Positions 17,427 through 25,231 of a stretch of DNA of 64,000 nucleotides are shown piece by piece. The notes below the pieces were generated by a model. The model was not told the DNA's origin, did not search any database, and worked only from the letters and a program-made list of their open reading frames with translations. This stretch comes from JAKANT01 sp035502095 (GTDB lineage Bacteria > Pseudomonadota > Gammaproteobacteria > Burkholderiales > Burkholderiaceae_F), in contig DATJUX010000043.1 of NCBI GenBank assembly GCA_035502095.1, positions 248,001 to 312,000 on the forward strand, given 5' to 3'. Positions within the stretch are counted from its first letter, which is position 1; each line of letters begins with the position of its first letter. Both the position numbers and the translations under genes were made by a program.

Positions 17427-17903
17427 CTAACCGGCTTGATCGAGCTGGAAATCGCTCACCTGCAGTTCGAGCGATTCGATCAGCGCCGCGCCGGCGAGCG
17501 CGTTGAGCGGCGACAGCGAGTAGCTCACCGGAACCGCACCGGCAAACACCCAGCGCAGCGCGACCGCGCCGTCGCCGTCGAGCAGGACAATCTGCACGTC
17601 CCGCTGCTGCCCGCGGCCCGACCGCCGCGCCTGCCTCCACCACGCGTACCAGTCCGCCGAGCGGGTGAGCCCGCGCCGGATCACCAGCGCGTCGAACTGC
17701 ACCTGCCTGCGCCCGCGCGGCGCGGCGACGATGCGTCCGGTTGGAAACACCACCTCGACCGCGCCCGGGCTCGCGACGCCGTGGATGGCGACGCGGAAGC
17801 GCAGGTTGGTGAAGGGTTGCTCGACGGCGCCCGCCGCCGCGGCGACGCCGGCGGTGCGCTCGCGCCTATTGGACGCGCTCGATGCCTTCATTGGCGAGTT
17901 CAA
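17427..17903 (-). CDS. Tail-tube-like protein 2 (phage T4 gp19 / injection-system tube family)
   Basis: This 158-residue protein related to contractile tail-tube proteins (PF06841-like) is more divergent than its upstream partner. FTNLRFRVAIHGVASPGAVE corresponds to the tube start NFRFRVEIDG. The mid-part IRRGLTRSADWYAWWRQARR matches the LKRG...LYEWWR pattern and the end PLNALAGAALIESLELQVSD matches the ETLEL tail. It overlaps the 3' end of tube gene 1 by 38 bp, so the two are coupled. In extracellular contractile injection systems (eCIS), several tube paralogues build the inner tube, but here no sheath or baseplate gene accompanies the pair. Confidence 0.7.
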   Translation of the reverse strand: MNSPMKASSASNRRERTAGVAAAAGAVEQPFTNLRFRVAIHGVASPGAVEVVFPTGRIVAAPRGRRQVQFDALVIRRGLTRSADWYAWWRQARRSGRGQQRDVQIVLLDGDGAVALRWVFAGAVPVSYSLSPLNALAGAALIESLELQVSDFQLDQAG

Positions 17904-18324
17904 GCGTCTCGATGATCACTTCGTTCACCCGGGCGCCCAACGAACTCGCCTCGTATTTGCAAGGCCATGCCTGCGATACGACAAAACGGGCCTGATCCAC
18001 GCCGGCCTCGTCCTGCACGATGATGACGACGTTGCGCCGGCTTTGCGCGAGCTGGCCCGCGGACACCGCGGCATGCCACTGGAAGAGCTCGAGCGCGCCG
18101 GTGCCCACGACCAGGCCGGATTTCAACGTGACGTTGCCATATTTCGTGAGGCCCGAAAGCTTGCGGACGTGCGGCGGATCGGTCCCTTCGCGGTAGTCGA
18201 TGACTTCGACCGTGCTGGCGCCGATCGACACCTCCGCGAACCCGGCGCGGGTGAGGTCGTCGATCTCGACGCGGAACCGGAAATTGCGCAGCGGGTCGTT
18301 GCGATGTGTCGAACCCTGGGGCAT
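17866..18324 (-). CDS. Tail-tube protein 1 of contractile injection-system type
   Basis: This 152-residue protein has strong tube-family features from end to end: NDPLRNFRFRVEIDDLTRAG, VIDYREGTDPPHVRKLSGLT, KYGNVTLKSGL, RRNVVIIVQDEAGVDQARFV, AWPCKYEASSLGARVNEVII and a final ETLELANEGIERVQ. These match Afp1/Pvc1-type inner-tube subunits of eCIS. ATG 18324 has GGAG nine bases upstream; an in-frame ATG at 18363 is less likely. It is divergent from gnd (158 bp). Its conservation suggests it is under selection or recently acquired, although the rest of the apparatus is not in this window. Confidence 0.85.
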   Translation of the reverse strand: MPQGSTHRNDPLRNFRFRVEIDDLTRAGFAEVSIGASTVEVIDYREGTDPPHVRKLSGLTKYGNVTLKSGLVVGTGALELFQWHAAVSAGQLAQSRRNVVIIVQDEAGVDQARFVVSQAWPCKYEASSLGARVNEVIIETLELANEGIERVQ

Positions 18325-18482
18325 GGCGGCGGCTCCGATCACGTGGGCTGGCGAAGGGCGCATGCTGCCGCAGATCGTGCACGACTGCCAGGGTCTGGCG
18401 GCGAATGCAACCTGTTCGGCGAAAGAACGAAGCACAATGCACCGCCGCCCTGGTGGTCGGGAATCGCTCGCGGAGGGAATCG

Positions 18483-19502
18483 ATGCAGATCGGGATGGTC
18501 GGGCTCGGCAGGATGGGTGCCAACATGACGCGCCGGCTGCTTCGCGGGCGGCACGACTGCGTGGTGCACGACAACGACCCGGCCTCCATCGAGCGGCTTG
18601 CCGGCGCCGGCGCAACCGGCGCCGCGTCGCTGCGACAGCTCGTGGCGGCTCTGGCGCGGCCGCGCGCCGTCTGGTTGATGCTGCCGGCTGCGGTGGTCGA
18701 TCCGGTGCTCGCTTCCCTGGCGCCGCTGCTGGAAGCGGGCGACATGGTCATCGACGGCGGCAATTCGTACTACCGCGACGACCTGCGCCGCGCGGCGGAC
18801 CTGCAGGCGCGCGGCATCGAGCATGTCGATGTCGGCACGAGCGGCGGCGTGGCGGGACTCGAGCGCGGTTATTGCCTGATGATCGGCGGCCGCACGCCGG
18901 TCGTGCAGCATCTGGAGCCGATCTTCGCGACCCTTGCGCCAGGCGTGGACGCGGCCGCGCGCACGCCGGCGCGCGCGGCGCGCGCCGACACCGCCGAGCG
19001 CGGCTACCTGCACTGCGGTCCGCATGGCGCCGGCCACTTCGTCAAGATGATCCACAACGGGATCGAGTACGGCCTCATGGCGGCGTACGCGGAGGGACTC
19101 AACATCCTGCGCAGCGCGAACATCGGCGCGCGTTCCGCGGCCGCCGACGCCGAGACGACGCCGCTGCGCGATCCCGGCGCGTACCGCTACGACTTCGACG
19201 TGCCGGCGATCACCGAACTCTGGCGGCGCGGCAGCGTGATCGGCTCGTGGCTGCTCGACATCACTGCCGCGGCGCTGGCCGACAATCCAGGCCTCGACGG
19301 CCTGCAGGGCCGCGTGTCGGATTCGGGCGAGGGGCGCTGGACGATCCAGGCCGCGATCGACGAGGCGGTGCCGGTGCCGGTGCTCAGCGCGGCGCTGTAT
19401 GCCCGTTTCAGCTCGCGCGGCGAAGCCTCGTTCGCCAACCGCGTCCTGTCGGCGATGCGGCAACAATTTGGCGGCCATTTCGAACGGCCCGCCCAGGAGT
19501 GA
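18483..19502 (+). CDS. gnd: 6-phosphogluconate dehydrogenase, decarboxylating (short GntZ-type)
   Basis: This 339-residue enzyme of the oxidative pentose phosphate pathway turns 6-phosphogluconate into ribulose 5-phosphate and CO2. The NAD(P) motif is MVGLGRMGANMTRR at the N-terminus. The substrate loop is DGGNSYYRDDLRRA, the signature DVGTSGGVAGLERGYCLMIG, and the catalytic Lys and neighbours lie in HGAGHFVKMIHNGIEYGLM. The length fits the ~300-340-residue NAD-type class rather than the 470-residue enteric form. It has an unusual Ala/Arg-rich insertion (AARTPARAARADTAERG) near residue 160. ATG 18483 follows GGAGGGA. tal starts 31 bp downstream. Confidence 0.92.
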   Translation: MQIGMVGLGRMGANMTRRLLRGRHDCVVHDNDPASIERLAGAGATGAASLRQLVAALARPRAVWLMLPAAVVDPVLASLAPLLEAGDMVIDGGNSYYRDDLRRAADLQARGIEHVDVGTSGGVAGLERGYCLMIGGRTPVVQHLEPIFATLAPGVDAAARTPARAARADTAERGYLHCGPHGAGHFVKMIHNGIEYGLMAAYAEGLNILRSANIGARSAAADAETTPLRDPGAYRYDFDVPAITELWRRGSVIGSWLLDITAAALADNPGLDGLQGRVSDSGEGRWTIQAAIDEAVPVPVLSAALYARFSSRGEASFANRVLSAMRQQFGGHFERPAQE

Positions 19503-19533
19503 CGGGCGTGCAGCTTTTCCGAAGGGAACGATA

Positions 19534-20622
19534 ATGAAGCCAACACGACAACTGCAGCAGCTGGGCCAGAGCATCTGGCTCGACAACATCACGCGCGGCC
19601 TGCTCGACGGCGGCACGCTGGCCGGCTACATCGGCGACCTCTCCGTGACGGGGCTGACGTCGAATCCGACCATCTTCGAACAGGCGATCGGCAAGACCGG
19701 CTTCTACGACGCCGCGATCCGGCGCAAGAGCGGCGAAGGCAAATCCGGCGAGCCGCTTTTCTTCGAACTCGCCCTCGACGACCTCACGCGGGCCGCCGAC
19801 CTGTTTCGTCCAGTGTTCGACGCGACCGACGGCATCGATGGCTGGGTATCGCTCGAAGTTTCGCCGCTGCTCGCCAACGATGCGCCGGCCACGATCGCAA
19901 GCGCGGCCCGCCTGCACGCACTCGCCAGGCGTCGCAACCTGTTCATCAAGATCCCCGGCACGCCGGACGGCCTGACGGCGATCGAGGAGTCGATCTTCGC
20001 CGGCGTGCCGATCAACGTCACCCTGCTCTTCTCGACCGCGCACTACGTCGCCGCGGCCGAGGCATACCTGCGTGGCCTCGAGCGGCGGCTCGCGGCCGGC
20101 CGCGACGCGCGTGTCGATTCGGTCGCGTCGCTCTTCATCAGCCGCTGGGATGTCGCGGTGAAGGACCAGGTTCCCGAACCCCTGCGCAACCGCCTCGGCA
20201 TCGCCGTGGCGATGCAGTCGTATCGTGCCTACCGCGAAATGCTCGCGTCGCCGCGCTGGAAGAAGCTCGCCGCCGCGGGCGCGCGCCCGCAGCGCCTCCT
20301 GTTCGCGAGCACTGGCACCAAGGATCCCGCCGCGTCCGAGACCCTGTACATCGATGCGCTGGCCGCCCCCGGCACCATCAACACGATGCCGGAGAAGACC
20401 CTGCTCGCGTTTGCCGACCGTGGCGCCGTGCCGGGCGCGCTGCCCGCCGATGGCGGTGACGCCGAAGCCGTGCTCGCCGCCTGCCGGCGGGCCGGGGTCG
20501 ATGACGCCGCGCTGGCGCAGCGCCTGCAGCAGGAGGGAGCGGACGCCTTCAGCAAGTCCTGGCGCTCGCTTTTGCAGCAGATCGCCGGCAAGACCCGGGA
20601 GCTGGCGCGCGCCGGCACATGA
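19534..20622 (+). CDS. tal: Transaldolase
   Basis: This 362-residue transaldolase of the non-oxidative pentose phosphate branch moves a dihydroxyacetone unit between sugar phosphates through a Schiff base. The signature GLTSNPTIFEQAIG stands near residue 45. The Schiff-base Lys lies in NLFIKIPGTPDGLTAIEE near 135, followed by GVPINVTLLFS. Late motifs include RLLFASTGTKDP and YIDALAAPGTINTMPEKTL. It belongs to the longer TalB-like subgroup often fused to or next to PGI and gnd. It forms an operon with gnd and faces a convergent RpiR regulator 36 bp away. Confidence 0.93.
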   Translation: MKPTRQLQQLGQSIWLDNITRGLLDGGTLAGYIGDLSVTGLTSNPTIFEQAIGKTGFYDAAIRRKSGEGKSGEPLFFELALDDLTRAADLFRPVFDATDGIDGWVSLEVSPLLANDAPATIASAARLHALARRRNLFIKIPGTPDGLTAIEESIFAGVPINVTLLFSTAHYVAAAEAYLRGLERRLAAGRDARVDSVASLFISRWDVAVKDQVPEPLRNRLGIAVAMQSYRAYREMLASPRWKKLAAAGARPQRLLFASTGTKDPAASETLYIDALAAPGTINTMPEKTLLAFADRGAVPGALPADGGDAEAVLAACRRAGVDDAALAQRLQQEGADAFSKSWRSLLQQIAGKTRELARAGT

Positions 20623-20658
20623 TCGGTGCGGCCGCGAAGGCGGCGGCACGACTGCCGT

Positions 20659-21507
20659 TCAGCTCTGGTAAGAGAGCTCGAGGCGGTAGGCGAGCGCGAT
20701 GAACAGGCTCTGCGCCAGGCCCATCGTGCTGGTCAGGGAACGAAAACCGAACGTGGCGTGCTCCTGCACGTTGAGGATGACGTGCGCCAGGCGCGCAAGA
20801 TCCCCCATGCGGCTGTCCGTGATCGCGAGCAGCGTGGCGCCGCGGCGCGCCGCGGCGCCGGCAACGGCGAGCGTCTCCGGCGCGTAGGGGGCAAACGAGA
20901 TCGCGATCAGCACATCGCCTTTGCGCACGGAACGCACCGCGCCGTCCTGCATGCTTCCGAGCGCCGTGATCAGACCGATGCGCTTGTCGGTGTGTTGCAG
21001 GGCATAGTCGAGATAGGCCGCGACCGGGAACGACCGGCGCGAACCGACGATCCAGATGGCGTCGGCCCTGGCGAGCAGGTCGACCGCTTTCTTCAGCGTC
21101 GCCGCGTGCAGGCTGTTCTGCAGTTCCTGCATGCCGGCGATGCTGCCGCTCAGGAACTCGTGGGCGATATCGGCGCTCGACAGGGTGCCGGCGCCGGAGG
21201 CGATCACGTCGCGGATACGCGCCTGGTAGTTGCGGCCGGGCGCGATCTGCCGCGCCAGGCCTTCGCGGAAGATGCGCTGCATCTCCGAGAAGCCGGAGAA
21301 GCCGAAGTGCTTGGCGAAACGCACCACCGCCGAGGGTTGCACGCCGCATTGGGCAGCCACGTCCTGGATTCCCTCCAGGCCGAGCTGGTCGCGCTGCTGC
21401 TCGACATGCTTACCGATGGCCTTGAGCTGCCTGCTCAGACCCTCGTATTCGTCGGAGATGCGCTTGAGCAGCTGGTCGACCGTCGCGGGCTTGCTCGGAG
21501 TGGGCAT
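20659..21507 (-). CDS. MurR/RpiR family transcriptional regulator
   Basis: This 282-residue regulator has an N-terminal HTH (residues ~1-80; VAAQCGVQPSAVVRFAKHFG is the recognition region) and a C-terminal SIS sugar-phosphate domain (~125-265; IWIVGSRRSFPVAAYLDYAL, GDVLIAISFAPYAPET, LLAITDSRMGDLA). RpiR-type proteins bind a sugar phosphate and control sugar or inositol catabolism. I use ATG 21507 rather than TTG 21513. It is convergent with gnd-tal and tandem with the desaturase-Rieske gene. Either operon could be its target; AT-rich GGAA motifs near 21562 and 23955 favour the latter. Confidence 0.88.
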   Translation of the reverse strand: MPTPSKPATVDQLLKRISDEYEGLSRQLKAIGKHVEQQRDQLGLEGIQDVAAQCGVQPSAVVRFAKHFGFSGFSEMQRIFREGLARQIAPGRNYQARIRDVIASGAGTLSSADIAHEFLSGSIAGMQELQNSLHAATLKKAVDLLARADAIWIVGSRRSFPVAAYLDYALQHTDKRIGLITALGSMQDGAVRSVRKGDVLIAISFAPYAPETLAVAGAAARRGATLLAITDSRMGDLARLAHVILNVQEHATFGFRSLTSTMGLAQSLFIALAYRLELSYQS

Positions 21508-21561
21508 CGGCAACGCATGCGCCTGGGGTTGGAGGCGGCGGATTGTACGTGTTGCCAGACA

Positions 21562-21600
21562 GGAATTTCGTTCTGATACGCGATTTGGAAATTGGTTTGC
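21562..21600. promoter_or_regulatory. AT-rich candidate operator/promoter upstream of the RpiR gene
   Basis: In otherwise GC-rich DNA this gap contains GGAATTTCGTTCT and GATTTGGAAATTGG. The 9-mer ATTTGGAAA is also present at 23951-23959 upstream of the divergent SDR/PhyH genes. GGAA-spacer-TTCC-like sites are described for RpiR-family IolR in rhizobia; assignment here is inference. Confidence 0.35.
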
Positions 21601-21622
21601 AGGGCAAGGCGCGCCCGCAAGC

Positions 21623-23053
21623 TCAGATCTCGATGAAGATCCGGCCGCCTTCCACCTTGGCAGGATAGGTTCTCAGTGCGATGCATACCGGCGCGCCGAG
21701 CGGGCGGCCGTCGCGAATGTCGAAGCGGCCGTTGTGCTTCGGGCACTCTATGACGTGGTCGAACAGGAATCCGTCGGCCAGGTGCGCCTGTTCGTGCGTG
21801 CACAGGCCGTCGCTGGCGTAGACCTCGCTGCCCATGCGATAGACGGCGAACGTGCGACCGCCGTGGTCGAAACGCCTGACGTCCTCGTCGTCGATGTCGT
21901 CGAGCCGGCCCGCGGCGACCCATTGGCTCATGGCGCGGCCCCTGCAGTCCGTGGCAGCGGGGCGCTCGACGCTGTAACCCGGATCGCGGGTCTGGCGGAC
22001 GAGCGCCGGGATGATCTCGCGATACGCGGCAAGCGTGCTGGGGTAAGGCGGCGGCATCTCGCTCCGGAGCGCGGCGTGCAGGCGGGGCAGGGCGTGGTAC
22101 GGGACCATGGGGAACATGTGGTGCTCGACGTGGTAGTTCATGTTCCAGTACAGGAAGCGGAACACGGGATTCATGTACACGGTGCGGCAGTTCAGACGAT
22201 GATCGGTGACGTTCTCCGGCAACCCCGCATGCTGCGTCAGGCCGAAGAAGTGGTATAGCCAGGCGCCGTACAGGCTCGGCAGCCCGATGTAGAGCAGCGG
22301 CACGATGCTGTGCAGGGCGATGCAGGCGGCGAAGACGCACAGATAGATCGCCGCCCAGATGCGCGCCTCGCGCGCGATCTTCGGCCGCTCGGACTCGGGA
22401 ACGAAGGTCTCCTCCTCGGCATCGAGCCAGCCGGCGACGTTGAGCAGGAGCCTGCGCAGTTCCCCGCTGACGTGTGCGAGGCCGGCGATGTTTCCGAGCA
22501 CCACGCTCCAGCGCGTCGGCACTTGCGCGGCGATCTCGGGATCGCGGCCGACGACCAGCGTGTCGGTATGGTGGCGGGCGTGGCTCCAGCGCCAGACCGT
22601 CGGCCGGCGCAACACCTGGAACGAGGCGACCTGGTACAGCGCGTCGTTCATCCAGCGTGTCTTGAAGGCCGTGCCGTGGCCGCATTCGTGCCAGCGCGAA
22701 TCGGCCGGCCCGCAATAGAGCGTGCCGTACAGCAGGAATGCGGGCACGGCCCACGCGGTGCCCAGCGCGAAATGCGCCAGCACGCCGCTCGTAACGATCA
22801 GCGCGTACCAGAGGACGGTGTCGCGAATGGCGCCGGTGTCGCTTCGTTGCAGCAACGTCTTCATCAGCGCTCGCGCCACCGGCGGCTTGTACCAGTCGGC
22901 GTTGACCAGGCCCGCCGCGCGCGCGCGTTCGGTACCCGCGGCGGTCAGGCGATATTGGTCGGCAAGAAACGCCCGCCGCGCGAGGTGCCGGGTTCCCGGG
23001 TCCATGCGTTCGTGCGGCGTCGGCTTCAACGCGGCCGCCGACGGCGGCCGCAT
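21623..23053 (-). CDS. Fatty-acid-desaturase/Rieske ferredoxin fusion (MocD-MocE-like)
   Basis: This 476-residue fusion has an integral-membrane di-iron desaturase/hydroxylase domain (~95-355) with all three His boxes: HECGH at 122-126, HARHH at 158-162 and HVEHH at 308-312. A C-terminal Rieske [2Fe-2S] domain (~385-476) carries CTH at 418-420 and CPKH at 437-440, so it has its own electron donor. The rhizopine catabolic proteins MocD and MocE are separate versions of these two parts. It is the second gene of a leftward pair, six bases after the SDR stop. The expected chemistry is oxygen-dependent hydroxylation, demethylation or desaturation. The substrate is unknown. Confidence 0.88.
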   Translation of the reverse strand: MRPPSAAALKPTPHERMDPGTRHLARRAFLADQYRLTAAGTERARAAGLVNADWYKPPVARALMKTLLQRSDTGAIRDTVLWYALIVTSGVLAHFALGTAWAVPAFLLYGTLYCGPADSRWHECGHGTAFKTRWMNDALYQVASFQVLRRPTVWRWSHARHHTDTLVVGRDPEIAAQVPTRWSVVLGNIAGLAHVSGELRRLLLNVAGWLDAEEETFVPESERPKIAREARIWAAIYLCVFAACIALHSIVPLLYIGLPSLYGAWLYHFFGLTQHAGLPENVTDHRLNCRTVYMNPVFRFLYWNMNYHVEHHMFPMVPYHALPRLHAALRSEMPPPYPSTLAAYREIIPALVRQTRDPGYSVERPAATDCRGRAMSQWVAAGRLDDIDDEDVRRFDHGGRTFAVYRMGSEVYASDGLCTHEQAHLADGFLFDHVIECPKHNGRFDIRDGRPLGAPVCIALRTYPAKVEGGRIFIEI

Positions 23054-23059
23054 GCGAGC

Positions 23060-23854
23060 TCACTCGGGCTGGGCCCCTGGCACCCACTGGTCGTAGTCGA
23101 CCAGCGCGCCGGTCATGACGCCGGACTCGGGGCTCAGCATGTATGCGATCAATCCGGCGAGTTCATCGGGCTTGATGAGTTGTCCCATCGGCCGCGCGGC
23201 CTCGGCGCGGGCGAGCCAGTCGTCGCCCGCGCCGTGGAATTTTTTCTGGATCGCCGTTTCGCCCGGCGTATCCATCCACCCCGCCATCACGCCGTTGCAG
23301 CGGATGCGGTGGCGGCGATAGGACTGCGCGACATTCTTGGTGAGGTTGGCGAGCGTCGCCTTGGAAGCGGAATAGGGCACGAGGAAAGACTGGCCGCAAT
23401 GCGCCGACTGGGAGAGCACGTTGACGATCGAGCCCGGCGCATTGCGCTCGAGCAGGTGCCTGACGAGCGCCTGCATGAGCAGGAACGGCCCGCGCGCATT
23501 GGTGTCCATCTGCGCCTGCCACATCTCGAGCGTGGTGTCGACCAGCGTTCCGCGATCGGTGGTGGCCGCGGAATTGACCAGGGCGTTCACGCTGCCGAGG
23601 CGCGCGATCGCGGTGGCCATCAGGCGGGTGCAATCCTCGGCCACGGCCACGTCGGCCTGGACGTAGAAGCATTCGGTGCCAAGGGCGCGCACTGCGGCGA
23701 CCGCCGCCTCGCCGACCGCCGCCCGGCGGCCGCTGATGACGATGGCCGGCGCGCCCTCGCGCGCCAGGCGCCGGGCGACCGCCAGGCCGAGGCCTTGCGT
23801 GCCGCCGGTGATGACGGCGCGGGTGTCCAGGTTGCGGCGGGAGTCGTGATCCAT
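23060..23854 (-). CDS. Short-chain dehydrogenase/reductase (SDR)
   Basis: This 264-residue classical SDR has the cofactor motif ITGGTQGLGLAVARRL near residue 15, VNSAATTDRGTL in place of NNAG, catalytic Ser in VLSQSAHCG, and Tyr/Lys in VPYSASKATLANL. The end MLSPESGVMTGALVDYDQWV is typical. It begins the leftward SDR-desaturase pair and is divergent from the PhyH gene across 174 bp of AT-rich DNA. It probably oxidises an alcohol produced by, or feeding, the neighbouring oxygenases. Confidence 0.88.
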   Translation of the reverse strand: MDHDSRRNLDTRAVITGGTQGLGLAVARRLAREGAPAIVISGRRAAVGEAAVAAVRALGTECFYVQADVAVAEDCTRLMATAIARLGSVNALVNSAATTDRGTLVDTTLEMWQAQMDTNARGPFLLMQALVRHLLERNAPGSIVNVLSQSAHCGQSFLVPYSASKATLANLTKNVAQSYRRHRIRCNGVMAGWMDTPGETAIQKKFHGAGDDWLARAEAARPMGQLIKPDELAGLIAYMLSPESGVMTGALVDYDQWVPGAQPE

Positions 23855-23950
23855 CGGCGGGAGTCTTTCCGGTTGCGAGGAAATCAGAGCGCCAGCGGTT
23901 GCGCGGCGGACCCTCGAACCCCATGCTCTCAATGTATCGAGGTCCCTGCA

Positions 23951-23970
23951 ATTTGGAAAGATTTTTCTAA
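23951..23970. promoter_or_regulatory. Imperfect palindrome GGAA-N6-TTCT in the divergent promoter region
   Basis: ATTTGGAAAGATTTTTCTAA is an imperfect inverted repeat (seven of ten arm positions pair) between the SDR (23854) and PhyH (24029) genes. Its left half shares ATTTGGAAA with the RpiR upstream region. It resembles the GGAA-N6-TTCC site of IolR/RpiR regulators. A shared operator for the RpiR protein is inferred. Confidence 0.4.
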
Positions 23971-24028
23971 CACGATACCGTAAAAGAAGTACAATTCTCG
24001 CCAGCGCAGACTCCTTATCCGCCGCTCG

Positions 24029-25201
24029 ATGGAAACGTTGCCCGCAGCGTGGCTGCGACCCGAAGCATGTGACGTGCAGGACCTCGCGCGCATCGTGCGC
24101 ATGCCCGCGTCGCCTAGCGACTTCCCGTTCAGCAGCCGGCTCGACCGCGGCGTGCCGCTCTACGACGGTGGCGCGCTGAGGCGGCGCCTGCAGCAGGCGG
24201 CGGTGCGGCAGGAGCTGATGAGCGAATGGGTGCGGGTGCTCGGTGACGGGCCCGGAGTTCTGGTGCTGCAGGGTGCTTTCGACGACGCCGCGATCGTCGA
24301 GGCCGTCACGCACCGGTTCCATGAGTTCATCGACGAGGAGCGCGGCAAGACCGGCGGCGGCGATCACTTTGCCCGGGCCGGCGCCAACGATCGCGTCTGG
24401 AACGCGCTCGAGAAACTGTGCATGCGCGATCCGGAGCTCTTTGCCCGCTACTACGGCAACGACCTGCTCGCCCTCGTTTGCGAGGCGTGGCTCGGTCCGG
24501 GCTACCAGATGACTTCGCAGGTGAACCGCGTCAACCCCGGCGGCGCCGCACAGTCTCCGCATCGCGACTACCACCTCGGTTTCCTGACGGCCGATGCGGC
24601 CGCGCGTTACCCGGCGCATGTGCACCGGCTGTCGCCGGTGCTGACGTTGCAGGGGGCCGTGGCACACGTCGACATGCCGCCCGAGAGCGGGCCGACGCTC
24701 TACCTGCCGCACTCGCACAAGTACCTGCCCGGTTATCTGGTCGCGGCGCAGCCCGCATTTCGCGAGGTCTTCGAGGCGCATCACGTCCAGCTGCCGCTCG
24801 CGCGCGGCGATGCGGTGTTCTTCAATCCGGCGCTGATGCACGCCGCGGGTCACAATCGCACGGCGCACGTGCGCCGCACGGCCAACCTGCTGCAGGTGTC
24901 GTCGGCCTTCGGCCGCGCCATGGAAAGCGTCGATCGCGTGCGCATGTGCCGTGCGCTCTACCCGGCGTTGCAACACCTGGCTGCCGCCCGGCGCCTGGAC
25001 GCGCCATCGATCGACTGCGCGATCGGCTGTTGCGCCGAGGGTTACGCCTTTCCCACCGATCTCGATCTCGATCCGCCGCTCGGCGGCCTTGCGCCGGAGA
25101 GCCAGCAGGCGCTCATGCGGCGCGCGCTCGCCGAGCTCTGGAGCGTCGAGCGCTTCGAGCAGGCGCTCCTCGCGCAGGCGGAGAAAAAGCGCGTGCATTG
25201 A
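24029..25201 (+). CDS. Phytanoyl-CoA dioxygenase (PhyH) family protein
   Basis: This 390-residue Fe(II)/2-oxoglutarate oxygenase has the iron ligands His and Asp in SPHRDYHLGFL (near residue 177) and a distal His plus the 2-oxoglutarate-binding Arg in MHAAGHNRTAHVRRTANLLQ (near 275). The PhyH family hydroxylates diverse small molecules, including methyl-branched acyl-CoAs and amino-acid-like substrates. It is longer than typical bacterial members (~280-300) through N- and C-terminal extensions. It is transcribed divergently from the SDR and desaturase-Rieske genes, and the three oxidative enzymes probably serve one pathway. Confidence 0.85.
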   Translation: METLPAAWLRPEACDVQDLARIVRMPASPSDFPFSSRLDRGVPLYDGGALRRRLQQAAVRQELMSEWVRVLGDGPGVLVLQGAFDDAAIVEAVTHRFHEFIDEERGKTGGGDHFARAGANDRVWNALEKLCMRDPELFARYYGNDLLALVCEAWLGPGYQMTSQVNRVNPGGAAQSPHRDYHLGFLTADAAARYPAHVHRLSPVLTLQGAVAHVDMPPESGPTLYLPHSHKYLPGYLVAAQPAFREVFEAHHVQLPLARGDAVFFNPALMHAAGHNRTAHVRRTANLLQVSSAFGRAMESVDRVRMCRALYPALQHLAAARRLDAPSIDCAIGCCAEGYAFPTDLDLDPPLGGLAPESQQALMRRALAELWSVERFEQALLAQAEKKRVH

Positions 25202-25231
25202 GCGCCGGCGCGCTCCGCGCCGCCGGCGCGA

